Assembly (NCBI GenBank): GCA_035513215.1 | Contig: DATKCK010000102.1 | Coordinates: 1-59,832 of the forward strand | Source: DATCZB01 sp035513215 | GTDB taxonomy: Bacteria > Pseudomonadota > Gammaproteobacteria > Steroidobacterales > Rariloculaceae | DNA length: 59,832 nt | Direction: 5' to 3' | Part shown: piece after piece, positions 8,477-16,152 of the stretch | Layout: every line of letters starts with the position of its first letter | Position numbering within the stretch: position 1 is the stretch's first letter | Made by a program: the position numbers and the translations under genes | The notes under the pieces: model-generated | Databases searched by the model: none | What the model was told of the DNA's origin: nothing | What the model saw: only the letters and a program-made list of their open reading frames with translations

Positions 8477-9757
8477 GTGCAGACATTGAAATCGCAGCGG
8501 ATCGCGATCATCGGCGGCCAGAGGATTCCGTTCTGCCGCGCTCATACGGCCTACGCCAGAAGCTCGAATCAGCTGATGATGACGGCGGCCTTGAGAACCC
8601 TCGTCGAGCGCTACGGGCTGAACGGTCAGACGCTCGGCGACGTCTCGCTCGGCGCCGTCGTCAAGCACTCGCGGGATTTCAATCTCGCGCGCGAGTCCGT
8701 TCTCTCGTCGGGTCTCGCGCCGGAGACGCCGGCTTTCGACATCCAGCGGGCCTGCGGCACGAGCCTCTCGGCAGCGCTGATCATCGCGAGCAAGATCGCA
8801 ACGGGGCTCATTGACGCCGGTATCGCCGGCGGCACGGACAGCATCAGCGACCTGCCGATCGTCTATCCCGACGCATACCGCTCGATACTCCTCGAAAGCG
8901 CGCGCGGGAGGTCGCTCGGCGAGCGGCTGAAGCCCTGGCTCCGCCTGCGACCGAAACATTTCAAGCCGCAGCCGCTCGGCGTCGTCGAGCCCAGAACGGG
9001 TCTTTCGATGGGCGAGAGCATGGAGGTCACGGCCAGGCAGTGGGGGATCAGCCGCAGGGATCAGGACGAGCTCGCATTGCAAAGCCACATGAACGCCGAG
9101 CGTGCCTGGTCCGAGGGCTTTTACGACGATCTCGTCACGAGTCACCTCGGCGTCGCGAAAGACAACAACATCCGGCCCGACACGAGCCTCGAGAAGCTCG
9201 GCGCGCTGAAGCCGGTGTTCGATCGGAGCGCACAGGGAACGCTGACGGCCGGCAACAGCACGCCGCTGACCGACGGCGCCTCGGCCGTGCTGCTGGCCTC
9301 GGAGAGCTGGGCCCGCGAGCGCGGCCTCACCGTTCAAGCCTATCTGACCTACGGTCGCGAGGCCGCCGTCGATTTTGTGACCAAGGAAGGGTTGCTGATG
9401 GCACCCGCCTATGCCGTCTCGGACCTGCTCGACGACGCCGGGCTCGGGCTCGCAGACTTCGATTACTACGAGATTCACGAAGCCTTCGCGGCGCAGACGC
9501 TCGCGACGCTCGCAGCCTGGGAGTCGGAGGAATTCTGCGCCGAGAGGCTCTATCGCGGCGAGCCGCTCGGCTCGATCGACCGCGACAAACTCAACGTCAA
9601 CGGCGGCAGCGTCGCGATCGGCCATCCGTTCGCGGCCACGGGCACGCGGCTGCTCGCGACGCTCGCAAAGCAGCTCTCGCTCGAGGGCGGCCGCGGGCTG
9701 ATCTCCGTCTGCACGGCTGGCGGCATGGGCGTCACGGCCATCGTCGAGAGCGCCTGA
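8477..9757 (+). CDS. fadI: Acetyl-CoA C-acyltransferase (FadI-type thiolase)
   Basis: A 426-residue thiolase, the long form typical of the FadI branch. The acyl-accepting Cys is Cys93 in QRACGTSLSAA. The other catalytic motifs are EIHEAFAAQ, the GHPFAATGTR His loop and the C-terminal CTAGGMGV Cys loop. It cleaves 3-ketoacyl-CoA to acetyl-CoA in beta-oxidation, or runs in the condensing direction. The start is GTG at 8477, preceded by a GGAG ribosome-binding site at 8464-8467, 12 bases after the DUF924 gene. No FadJ-type partner is adjacent, so the gene symbol rests on sequence type, not on an operon. An AtoB-like biosynthetic role cannot be excluded. Confidence 0.88.
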   Translation: MQTLKSQRIAIIGGQRIPFCRAHTAYARSSNQLMMTAALRTLVERYGLNGQTLGDVSLGAVVKHSRDFNLARESVLSSGLAPETPAFDIQRACGTSLSAALIIASKIATGLIDAGIAGGTDSISDLPIVYPDAYRSILLESARGRSLGERLKPWLRLRPKHFKPQPLGVVEPRTGLSMGESMEVTARQWGISRRDQDELALQSHMNAERAWSEGFYDDLVTSHLGVAKDNNIRPDTSLEKLGALKPVFDRSAQGTLTAGNSTPLTDGASAVLLASESWARERGLTVQAYLTYGREAAVDFVTKEGLLMAPAYAVSDLLDDAGLGLADFDYYEIHEAFAAQTLATLAAWESEEFCAERLYRGEPLGSIDRDKLNVNGGSVAIGHPFAATGTRLLATLAKQLSLEGGRGLISVCTAGGMGVTAIVESA

Positions 9758-9898
9758 GGCAGCGTGGACGCGGCGATCGCGATTAGAGGCTATGTGCTCC
9801 GCCGAACAGATGGCGCAGCAGTTATGCGGGCATTCTAGCCTGCCTGGTGCACGGGTTACGCAAAGGGTGCTCTCAAACACTCAGTTCTGGAGATCGAC

Positions 9899-10333
9899 AT
9901 GAATTACGAAGATCGCGATACGTTGGGTATGGACAAAGACAAGACTGCAGGTCCTGACCGGCGGCACGGACCCGGGCCCGAAGTCATGGGTGCCGAAACG
10001 CTCGTTGGGAACGACGTCTACAACGATGACGATGAAGACGTCGGCGAAATCAAAGAGATTATGCTGGATATGCGCAGCGGCAGAGTCGCCTACGCAGTGT
10101 TGTCTTTCGGCGGGTTCCTGGGGATGGGCAATAAGCTCTTCGCAGTGCCCTGGGACGCATTGAAACTCGACACGGAGAACAAGCGATTCACCCTGAGTGT
10201 GGCCAAGGACCGCCTCAAAGAGGCACCGGGATTCGACAGGGACCATTGGCCCAACATGGCCGATAAGCTCTGGGCGAAGGAAATCCACTCTTACTACGGG
10301 ACGCGGCCGTATTCGGACGACGCGCGCGCATAG
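9899..10333 (+). CDS. PRC-barrel domain protein
   Basis: A 144-residue cytoplasmic protein. After a charged, Gly/Pro-containing N-terminus comes a PRC-barrel fold (about residues 29-100), recognisable from GNDVYNDDDEDVGEIKEIML and the following strand pattern AYAVLSFGGFLGMGNKLFAVPW. A Trp/Tyr-rich tail follows. PRC-barrels occur in photosynthetic reaction-centre subunit H and in RNA-processing proteins. Stand-alone copies like this one are common in proteobacteria and often stress-linked; no function is assigned here. ATG at 9899. The 141-base spacer after the thiolase suggests its own promoter, but I could not define one. Confidence 0.85.
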   Translation: MNYEDRDTLGMDKDKTAGPDRRHGPGPEVMGAETLVGNDVYNDDDEDVGEIKEIMLDMRSGRVAYAVLSFGGFLGMGNKLFAVPWDALKLDTENKRFTLSVAKDRLKEAPGFDRDHWPNMADKLWAKEIHSYYGTRPYSDDARA

Positions 10334-10434
10334 AGGTCTCACGGCCCCCAACAAGGAGTTGGCAACCGAGCTCGGCTGCCCCAGAGAGTTCACGGTCCCT
10401 CGCGGCGCGGCGCTCGTATCGCGCGTCAGGCGAT

Positions 10435-11313
10435 CTAGCGAAGCACCCAGGCGACGACGATGGGCAGGCTGACAAACGAGAACAGCGTCGACATCAGCAC
10501 GATGCCGGCAATGTCGTCCGGCGCGTGATCGTAGCGCGCCGCAAAGAGGTAGCTGAACATCGCCGCCGGCATCGCACCCTGGAGTATCAGGACGCCGCGC
10601 GCCACGCCTTCGAGCTCGAGAGCGAAAGCGACGCCGATCGCGACCGCAAGCCCGACGGCGAGCCGCACGAGTCCCCAGAATGACGCGAACGGCAGCCGCG
10701 CCACCCTCAGGCCGCCGAGCGTGTTGCCAAGCGCGAGCAGCATCAGCGGAATCATCAACGCGCCGAGCGGTCCGATTGTGCCCGCGATCCAGTCGGGCAG
10801 CTCGTAGCCCGTTACGAGCAGGACCGTGCCGATCGCGGCGCCGTAGATCACGGGCGTTGTCACGAGCGTGCGCCACGGCGAGCGGCCGGATTGCAGCATC
10901 GGCGTCAGTGTGAACTGCCCGATCGAATGCGCGACGAAAACGGCGACGGCGAGGCCGAGCCCCTCGTCACCGAAAGCGAAGAAGCAGACCGAAAGACCGA
11001 GATTGCCGGTGTTGCCGATCGCAAGCGCCGGCAGAAACGTCCTGACGGGCAAGCGCGCGATCCTGATGATGACCAGGCATACGATGATCGTCACTACGAA
11101 CATCGCAACGCCACCAAGCCCCATCCTGGCCACAACCTCGAGCGGCAGGCCGAGATTCGACAGGCTGTCGACGATCAGGCACGGACCCGCGATATTCATC
11201 ACGAGCCGCGTCACGAACTCGCGCTCGAACGGCACGCCTGCCTTGCGCCAGCCGTAACCGAGCAGGCCGATCGCAAAGACCGGCATCAGCACGCCGGCAA
11301 GCTCGGCGATCAT
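10435..11313 (-). CDS. AEC (auxin efflux carrier) family transporter
   Basis: A 292-residue integral membrane protein with about 8-10 hydrophobic segments split into two halves around residue 150. The N-terminal segment (MPVFAIGLLGYGWRKAGV) and the IAGPCLIVDSL segment are typical of the bacterial AEC/malonate-transporter superfamily. The substrate cannot be predicted; bacterial members carry small organic acids or are uncharacterised. ATG at 11313 lies 9 bases after the stop of the upstream HNH gene on the same strand, so the two are probably co-transcribed. It converges with the PRC-barrel gene, with a 101-base spacer that shows no clear terminator. Confidence 0.88.
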   Translation of the reverse strand: MIAELAGVLMPVFAIGLLGYGWRKAGVPFEREFVTRLVMNIAGPCLIVDSLSNLGLPLEVVARMGLGGVAMFVVTIIVCLVIIRIARLPVRTFLPALAIGNTGNLGLSVCFFAFGDEGLGLAVAVFVAHSIGQFTLTPMLQSGRSPWRTLVTTPVIYGAAIGTVLLVTGYELPDWIAGTIGPLGALMIPLMLLALGNTLGGLRVARLPFASFWGLVRLAVGLAVAIGVAFALELEGVARGVLILQGAMPAAMFSYLFAARYDHAPDDIAGIVLMSTLFSFVSLPIVVAWVLR

Positions 11314-11322
11314 CGCGGGAAT

Positions 11323-11949
11323 TCAGGCGGAGCGCGCGGCCAGGCTCGTGCGCAACCGCGCGTGCAGCGGGCTCTTGCGCGGGAAATGCGTGAGCAGGTA
11401 TTCCATCTGGTCGGCCAGGACGCGGCGCCCCTTCAGATAGATGTACTCCGCATAGGTCGGCGTGAACGGCACCGCGACGAGCTGCATGTTGGACTGCTCC
11501 GGCGTCCGACCGCCCTTGTGATTGTTGCAGCGGCGGCATGCCGTGACGACGTTCGTCCAGCCATCCGTGCCCCCCAGGCTCAGCGGCTGGATATGGTCGC
11601 GGGTCAGATCCGACGTCGAGAAGCGCTCGGCGCAATACATGCAGACATTCGCGTCACGGCGAAACAGGGTCCGGTTGTTCAGCGGCGGCGTGTAGCGTTC
11701 GCTGTTTCGCTCATGTGCATAGGTATCGCCGAGCGTCGCGATGATCGAGCTGACCTCGATCGTGCTGCGAAACCCCGTGCGCGCGTTGTATCCGCCGCGA
11801 AGCCTGTAGATCGGGGAGCCGCAGGCGTAGGCCACCTGCTCGGCGTGATAAAGCGATGCCGCCGACCGATAGTCGATCCATTCGAGCGGCATGCCCGCGA
11901 CGTCGGTGCGCAGGACCTCCTGGGAAACGAGCTGTCGAATCTCCTCCAC
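11323..11949 (-). CDS. HNH endonuclease
   Basis: 208 residues. The C-terminal half has a complete HNH/zinc-ribbon core: CMYC, then the TRDHIQPLSLGG segment with the catalytic His, then NVVTACRRCNNHKGG with the Asn and the second CxxC. The N-terminal half (about 1-95) is unrelated to that fold and probably binds DNA or a partner. Proteins of this form are widespread stand-alone HNH nucleases in proteobacteria. No restriction, phage or defence genes are nearby, so a defence role is not supported. The start is GTG at 11949. It is followed after 9 bases by the AEC transporter gene. Confidence 0.88.
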   Translation of the reverse strand: MEEIRQLVSQEVLRTDVAGMPLEWIDYRSAASLYHAEQVAYACGSPIYRLRGGYNARTGFRSTIEVSSIIATLGDTYAHERNSERYTPPLNNRTLFRRDANVCMYCAERFSTSDLTRDHIQPLSLGGTDGWTNVVTACRRCNNHKGGRTPEQSNMQLVAVPFTPTYAEYIYLKGRRVLADQMEYLLTHFPRKSPLHARLRTSLAARSA

Positions 11950-12046
11950 TGAACCTCAACGGCGAGCCTCTCCGAGCGCCGCAAAGTGTCACCGAGACGG
12001 CGCGAATTTACAACGGGGGATGTTGCGAAAAAGTGACAATGGCGCT

Positions 12047-12529
12047 TCAGCGCCGGTCCAGCGTCGGTCCGGGCCGCCGGTCGCGCATCTGATCGCGCAG
12101 CGCCCGCTGGCGCTGATCGCGGTTCAAGTCCTGGAATCGCTGACGGATCTGGTCGCGCCGGTCCGGGGACAGCCGGTTGAAATCACGGTAGATCGCGCGT
12201 AGCTGCTCGCGCTGGACCGGCGTCAGGTCCCGAAAGTCGCGGTACCGGTCCCGGATCGTCTGGCGCTGCTGGTCGGTCAGCCCCTGCCAGAGCGTGAACC
12301 GGTCCCCCGCCGAGAGCCTTTCGCTCTGATTCATCTCGAGCCACCGCCTTGCGCCGAGGGCGATCCTCTCCTGCCTCTCGGGATCGAGATCCGCCCAGGC
12401 CGCTTGCTGATCGGCGAGCAGCTCCTGCTGCGCCCGGCTGAGCTCGTCCCACGCGACGCCCTGCGCATAAGACGCTGCGCCTGCAAGCAGCAACAAGGCC
12501 AGAAGTCCTGCCTTGAGCTCAATCTTCAT
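12047..12529 (-). CDS. DUF3106 domain exported protein
   Basis: About 160 residues: a signal peptide (KAGLLALLLLAGAASYAQG) followed by a highly charged, helical DUF3106 region rich in Arg, Gln and Asp. That region shows repeated patterns of the form LTxxQRxxxRxxYRDF and ends in an Arg-rich tail. The family is found in beta/gammaproteobacteria next to ECF sigma factors; the mature protein is predicted periplasmic. It is the last gene of a four-gene operon. Three in-frame ATGs at 12547, 12538 and 12529 lie within a 9-bp tandem repeat, so the exact start is uncertain. All leave an intact signal peptide and all overlap the upstream gene. Confidence 0.85.
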   Translation of the reverse strand: MKIELKAGLLALLLLAGAASYAQGVAWDELSRAQQELLADQQAAWADLDPERQERIALGARRWLEMNQSERLSAGDRFTLWQGLTDQQRQTIRDRYRDFRDLTPVQREQLRAIYRDFNRLSPDRRDQIRQRFQDLNRDQRQRALRDQMRDRRPGPTLDRR

Positions 12530-12767
12530 CGGTCTCATCGGTCTCATCCGTTTCTTCGTCCTCAACCGGGCCGTCGCCCTTGGCCGACGCCTCGCCATGA
12601 TCGTCGATCTCCTCTTCCATCCCGGCGACGATCAGCCACTCCTCGTCGCTCTCCTGCCAGCTCCCGAGATATTCGAGGAAGCCGAGGTCCGGCTCGTCTT
12701 CCTGCGCCTCGGCCTCACCGGCAAGCCCCGTCACGGCCACGAGCAACACCAGCCTCGAACGCCTCAT
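12519..12767 (-). CDS. Small acidic exported protein of the ECF-sigma operon
   Basis: 82 residues: a short signal peptide (MRRSRLVLLVAVTGLAGEAEAQ) followed by a very acidic mature part with a conserved-looking GSWQESDEEWLIV segment and a tail of Asp/Glu/Thr (DETDETDETDED). The ATG at 12767 overlaps the anti-sigma stop as TGATG, and the 3' end overlaps the DUF3106 start. Both point to a real, translationally coupled gene. I do not recognise the family. Because it sits between a membrane anti-sigma factor and an exported DUF3106 protein, it may act in the same periplasmic response. That is inference from position only. Confidence 0.75.
   Translation of the reverse strand: MRRSRLVLLVAVTGLAGEAEAQEDEPDLGFLEYLGSWQESDEEWLIVAGMEEEIDDHGEASAKGDGPVEDEETDETDETDED
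12527..12549 (-). repeat. 9-bp tandem repeat holding three alternative start codons
   Basis: On the minus strand the unit GATGAGACC occurs twice in tandem, followed by a partial third copy (GATGAAGAT). In one frame it encodes the Asp-Glu-Thr tail of the small acidic protein. In another it supplies three ATGs, 9 bases apart, for the DUF3106 gene. Gain or loss of one unit would keep both frames open while changing tail length and start spacing. Confidence 0.7.
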
Positions 12768-13174
12768 CAGCCACTTCCGTCCGCCGACTCGTCTCTTTCC
12801 ATAAGCTCCGGCTGCTCGAGCAGCCAGGCATAGAACTCGAGATCCTCGAACAGATCGAAGCCCTCGCCCTCGAGCAGGATGTCGAGATCGCCGAGCGCCG
12901 TCGGCTGCGAGAGGCCGAGCGTGGACTCGGGGCTCTGCCAGAGCACGGCCACGGTCAGCGCGGCCGCGGCGAAGGCGCCGACGGGCACGAGCCTTGAAGG
13001 CGCAAGCCACGAGAAACCGCGCGAGCCGGCCGCTTCGACGGCCTTCGCGCGCGCTTCGGCCAGCCCCGCGCGCGTCTGCCGATCGAGACCCCGAACGCTC
13101 TCGGCAAAGAGCCGCCGCGCCCGCTCGGCGATCTCGCGCTCGCGACTTCTTTCAAGATCGTTGCTTTCGCTCAT
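12767..13174 (-). CDS. Putative membrane anti-sigma factor (DUF3619-like)
   Basis: 135 residues. A charged helical N-terminus (about 1-50, rich in Arg/Glu) is followed by one transmembrane segment (LVPVGAFAAAALTVAVLW, about residues 65-82) and an acidic periplasmic tail containing the DLFEDLEFYAWL pattern seen in DUF3619-type proteins. The topology, with the N-terminus inside, suits binding of the sigma factor encoded just upstream. The ATG at 13174 overlaps the sigma stop as TGATG and is preferred over a TTG two codons earlier. The 3' end overlaps the next gene in the same way. Anti-sigma function is inferred from topology and operon position; there is no zinc-binding ZAS motif. Confidence 0.78.
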   Translation of the reverse strand: MSESNDLERSREREIAERARRLFAESVRGLDRQTRAGLAEARAKAVEAAGSRGFSWLAPSRLVPVGAFAAAALTVAVLWQSPESTLGLSQPTALGDLDILLEGEGFDLFEDLEFYAWLLEQPELMERDESADGSG

Positions 13175-13770
13175 GCCCAATGCTCTCCCAACAGCTCGCG
13201 CAACCTCGATACGGCGCGCGAGTAATGTGTCTTGACGCTGCCGTCGCTGACACCCATGACCAGTGCCGTCTCGGCGACATCGAGGTTCTCGAAGTTACGC
13301 AGCATGAAGACCTCGCGTTGCCGTTCGGACAGCGACCTCAGTGCCGATTCGAGCGCGGCCAGCGCTTCCTCGCCCTCGGCCTGCACGCTCGGATCGTCGC
13401 TCGCGGGACCCGCCGCCGCCAGGACCGGATCGCGATCCTCGGAATCGGAGCCGGAGAAGAAGCTGATGACGCGCTGACTGACCGTGCGCCGCCGACCCCA
13501 GTCCCGAATCCGGTTCTTCAGTATCCGATAGAACAGCGGCCGCCATTCCTCGGCCGGGCGTCCCGCGTACCGCGTCGCGAGCCGCATCATCGCGTCCTGA
13601 ACGATGTCGAGCGCTTCGTCGCGATTCCTGACGGATACCAGCGCGATCCTGAAGGCGCTGCCTTCGACCCCTCGCAGGAACCCGTCGAGATCGGCGAAAT
13701 CCTCCAGCGGTTTCTCCTTCGACGCCAGGCTCGACTCGAACGGCATCAAGAGCTCCATCGGATTGACCAT
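13171..13770 (-). CDS. ECF-type RNA polymerase sigma factor
   Basis: About 199 residues with the two ECF domains. Sigma-2 is around residues 35-70 (NRDEALDIVQDAMMRLATRY). Sigma-4 is at the C-terminus (LSERQREVFMLRNFENL followed by the helix-turn-helix around MGVSDGSVKTHYSRA). An acidic linker separates them. It probably directs transcription of its own operon in response to an envelope signal relayed by the downstream membrane protein. The start is uncertain: ATGs at 13770, 13758 and 13746 are all possible, and 13770 is used here. It is divergent from priA. Confidence 0.9.
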   Translation of the reverse strand: MVNPMELLMPFESSLASKEKPLEDFADLDGFLRGVEGSAFRIALVSVRNRDEALDIVQDAMMRLATRYAGRPAEEWRPLFYRILKNRIRDWGRRRTVSQRVISFFSGSDSEDRDPVLAAAGPASDDPSVQAEGEEALAALESALRSLSERQREVFMLRNFENLDVAETALVMGVSDGSVKTHYSRAVSRLRELLGEHWA

Positions 13771-13901
13771 CGTCAAGCAGCCAACACCCTGCCGGCAGGC
13801 CGGCCCATGATGCCCTGTACAACGCGAGGCTACGCTGGCCGTTGACAGGCCGAAAGGCTATAACCGGCCCGAGCCGTCGAAGATCTTCACATAAGTCTGA
13901 A

Positions 13902-16097
13902 ATGACCGAAAGTCAAAAGCGTGTCCGCGTTGCCGTGCCCGTGCCCGTCGCCAGGGGTTTCGACTACGGATGGGATCGGCGCGATCCGCTGCCCCGCCCC
14001 GGGACGCGGGTTCGCGTTCCTTTCGGCAAGCGCGAGCGGATCGGCATCGTCATCGGGCGTGCCGACGAGTCCGCGGTCGACGATGCGGCGCTGAAGACGA
14101 TTCGCGAAGTCATCGACGCGCGGCCGCTGCTCGAGGGCGAGCTGATGGAATCCCTGCTATGGGCCTCGAGCTATTACCACCACCCGGTCGGCGAGGTGCT
14201 GGCTCAGGCGCTGCCCGGCCTTCTGCGCCGCGGACGCGCGGCCGAGGTCGAGCCCGAGCGCGGCTTTGCGCTGTCGGCCGCGGGAAGCGACGCGGATCGC
14301 GAGTCGCTCGGCAGGCGGGCGCCGCGTCAGGCCGAGGCGCTCGAGCTGATCGCCCGGTCCTCCGTCGTAGCGACGAGCGAGCTCAGCGAGGCCGGGATCA
14401 GCGGCGATACGCTGCGGCGTCTTTGCGAGAAGGGCCTGATCGTCCCGGCCGAGCGCCCCGAGCCGCCACCCGCGGCCACGCAGGCGCAGGGCGAAGCGCC
14501 GCCCGAGCTGACGGCCGACCAGGCGGCGGCCGTCGAGGCCGCGCGCGCGACCTCGGGCTTCGCCTGCGCCCTGCTCTATGGCGTGACCGGCAGCGGCAAG
14601 ACCGAGGTTTTCCTGCGGCTCATAGGCGACGCGCTCGAGCGTGGGCGCCAGTGCCTGCTGCTCGTGCCCGAGATCGGCCTGACGCCTCAGCTCGTCAGAA
14701 GGCTCCGTGCGCGCTTCGGCTCGAAGCTCGCCGTGTTTCACTCCGGGCTCACGGATGCCCAGCGCCTTACGGCCTGGCGCCAGGCACGATCTGGCGAGGC
14801 CAGGCTCATCGTCGGCACGCGCTCCGCCGCCTTCGCGCCGCTGCCCGCGCCCGGACTCATCGTCGTCGACGAGGAGCACGATCCGTCCTACAAGCAGCAA
14901 TCGGGTTTTCGCTACTCGGGCCGCGATCTCGCGATTATCCGCGCCAGGACGCTCGATATTCCCGTCGTGCTCGCCTCGGCGACGCCGTCGCTCGAGAGCT
15001 TCCGCAATGCGGCCGAGGGGCGCTACCGGCTCCTGACTCTGCCGAGGCGCATCGGCGCGGCCGGCACGCCCGGGATTCGCGTCGTCGATCTGAATCAGCA
15101 TGCCGTACGGCAGGGACTTTCGACGCCCCTTCTGAGCGCCATGGAGCAGCATCTCGGACGCGGTGATCAGGCGCTCTTGTTCATCAACCGGCGCGGTTTC
15201 GCGCCGGTTCTCTTCTGCGCGAGCTGCGAGAAGGCGTCCGAATGCCGGCGCTGCGACTCCCGGATGACGGTCCACGCCAGGGCCGGCGAGCTCAGGTGCC
15301 ATCATTGCGGCAGCCACGAGCCCCTGCACTGGACCTGTCCCGACTGCGGCAGCGAGCGCATCGGGGTCGGCGCGGGGACGGAGCGCGTCACTTCGGAGCT
15401 CGAGCAGCTTTACCCTGCGCATGCGATCGCGCGTCTCGACCGCGATGCGGTCTCGGGGCGTGACTCGCTCGAAAGGGTTCTCGACGAGATCGAATCGGGC
15501 CGCGCAAGCATCATCGTCGGCACACAGCTTTTGACGAAGGGTCACGATTTTCCGAACGTGACTCTGGTCGGAGTGCTCAATGCCGACCAGGGGCTCTTCG
15601 GCACGGACTTTCGCAGCGAGGAACGCCTGGCGCAAACCGTCATACAGGTTGCCGGCCGTGCCGGAAGGCGCGACCGTCCCGGCGAGGTGCTGATCCAGAC
15701 CCACCATCCGAATCACCCGCTGCTCAGAGAGCTGATCTCGGGCGACTACGGTGCGTTTGCCGAGCGTGCGCTCGCCGAGCGGCGCGCGACGGCCTGGCCG
15801 CCGTTCAGCCGTCTCGCCGTGTTTCGCGCCGAGGCGCGCGAGCGCGATCGTGTCTTCGCGTTTCTCGGGCGGCTCGCGCGTCACTCGGCAAAGTCCGCGC
15901 ACGGCGTGCGCGTCCTCGGGCCGGCGCCCGACCGGATGGAGCGGCGCGACGGGCGCTTTCGGGGACAGCTTCTGTTGCAGTCCGGCCGCCGCGATCGGCT
16001 GCATGTCGCGATCCGCTCCTGCCTCGACGTCGCCACCGGCTGGCCCGAGGCGAGGCGCGTGCGCTGGTCGATCGACGTCGATCCGGTCGAGCTGTAG
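13902..16097 (+). CDS. priA: Primosomal protein N' (replication restart helicase)
   Basis: 731 residues. The N-terminal DNA-binding domain is followed by a superfamily 2 helicase core with Walker A (YGVTGSGKTEVF, about residue 230) and the DEEHD Walker B motif. Eight cysteines in four CxxC pairs (FCASC, ECRRC, RCHHC, TCPDC) bind two zinc ions. Motif TQLLTKGHDFPNVTLVG and a C-terminal helicase segment follow. PriA reloads the replisome at stalled or repaired forks. The ATG at 13902 is chosen because the protein then begins at the usual family N-terminus (TESQKRVRVAVPVP); the frame is open about 20 codons further upstream. A perfect TTGACA lies at 13842-13847, but no properly spaced -10 follows. 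Confidence 0.96.
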   Translation: MTESQKRVRVAVPVPVARGFDYGWDRRDPLPRPGTRVRVPFGKRERIGIVIGRADESAVDDAALKTIREVIDARPLLEGELMESLLWASSYYHHPVGEVLAQALPGLLRRGRAAEVEPERGFALSAAGSDADRESLGRRAPRQAEALELIARSSVVATSELSEAGISGDTLRRLCEKGLIVPAERPEPPPAATQAQGEAPPELTADQAAAVEAARATSGFACALLYGVTGSGKTEVFLRLIGDALERGRQCLLLVPEIGLTPQLVRRLRARFGSKLAVFHSGLTDAQRLTAWRQARSGEARLIVGTRSAAFAPLPAPGLIVVDEEHDPSYKQQSGFRYSGRDLAIIRARTLDIPVVLASATPSLESFRNAAEGRYRLLTLPRRIGAAGTPGIRVVDLNQHAVRQGLSTPLLSAMEQHLGRGDQALLFINRRGFAPVLFCASCEKASECRRCDSRMTVHARAGELRCHHCGSHEPLHWTCPDCGSERIGVGAGTERVTSELEQLYPAHAIARLDRDAVSGRDSLERVLDEIESGRASIIVGTQLLTKGHDFPNVTLVGVLNADQGLFGTDFRSEERLAQTVIQVAGRAGRRDRPGEVLIQTHHPNHPLLRELISGDYGAFAERALAERRATAWPPFSRLAVFRAEARERDRVFAFLGRLARHSAKSAHGVRVLGPAPDRMERRDGRFRGQLLLQSGRRDRLHVAIRSCLDVATGWPEARRVRWSIDVDPVEL

Positions 16098-16115
16098 CCC
16101 CCTATTCGCTTCGGG

Positions 16116-16121
16116 TAGAAT
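16116..16121 (+). promoter_or_regulatory. Possible -10 element upstream of argS
   Basis: TAGAAT lies 32 bases before the GTG start of argS, in the 55-base gap after priA. It matches the sigma-70 -10 consensus at five of six positions. The hexamers 17-18 bases upstream match the -35 consensus poorly, so this is only a candidate. Confidence 0.3.
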
Positions 16122-16152
16122 GCGCCGCCTTTCCTCGAGCCCCCGCTGATCC

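Noticed and set aside
11323..11949. HNH nuclease as part of a defence or restriction system
   Set aside because: No methyltransferase, helicase, phage or toxin-antitoxin genes adjoin it; neighbours are an AEC transporter and the ECF sigma operon.
13842..13870. TTGACA at 13842 plus TATAAC at 13859 as a priA promoter
   Set aside because: The spacing is only 11 bases, far below the 16-18 needed; the perfect -35 alone is not enough.
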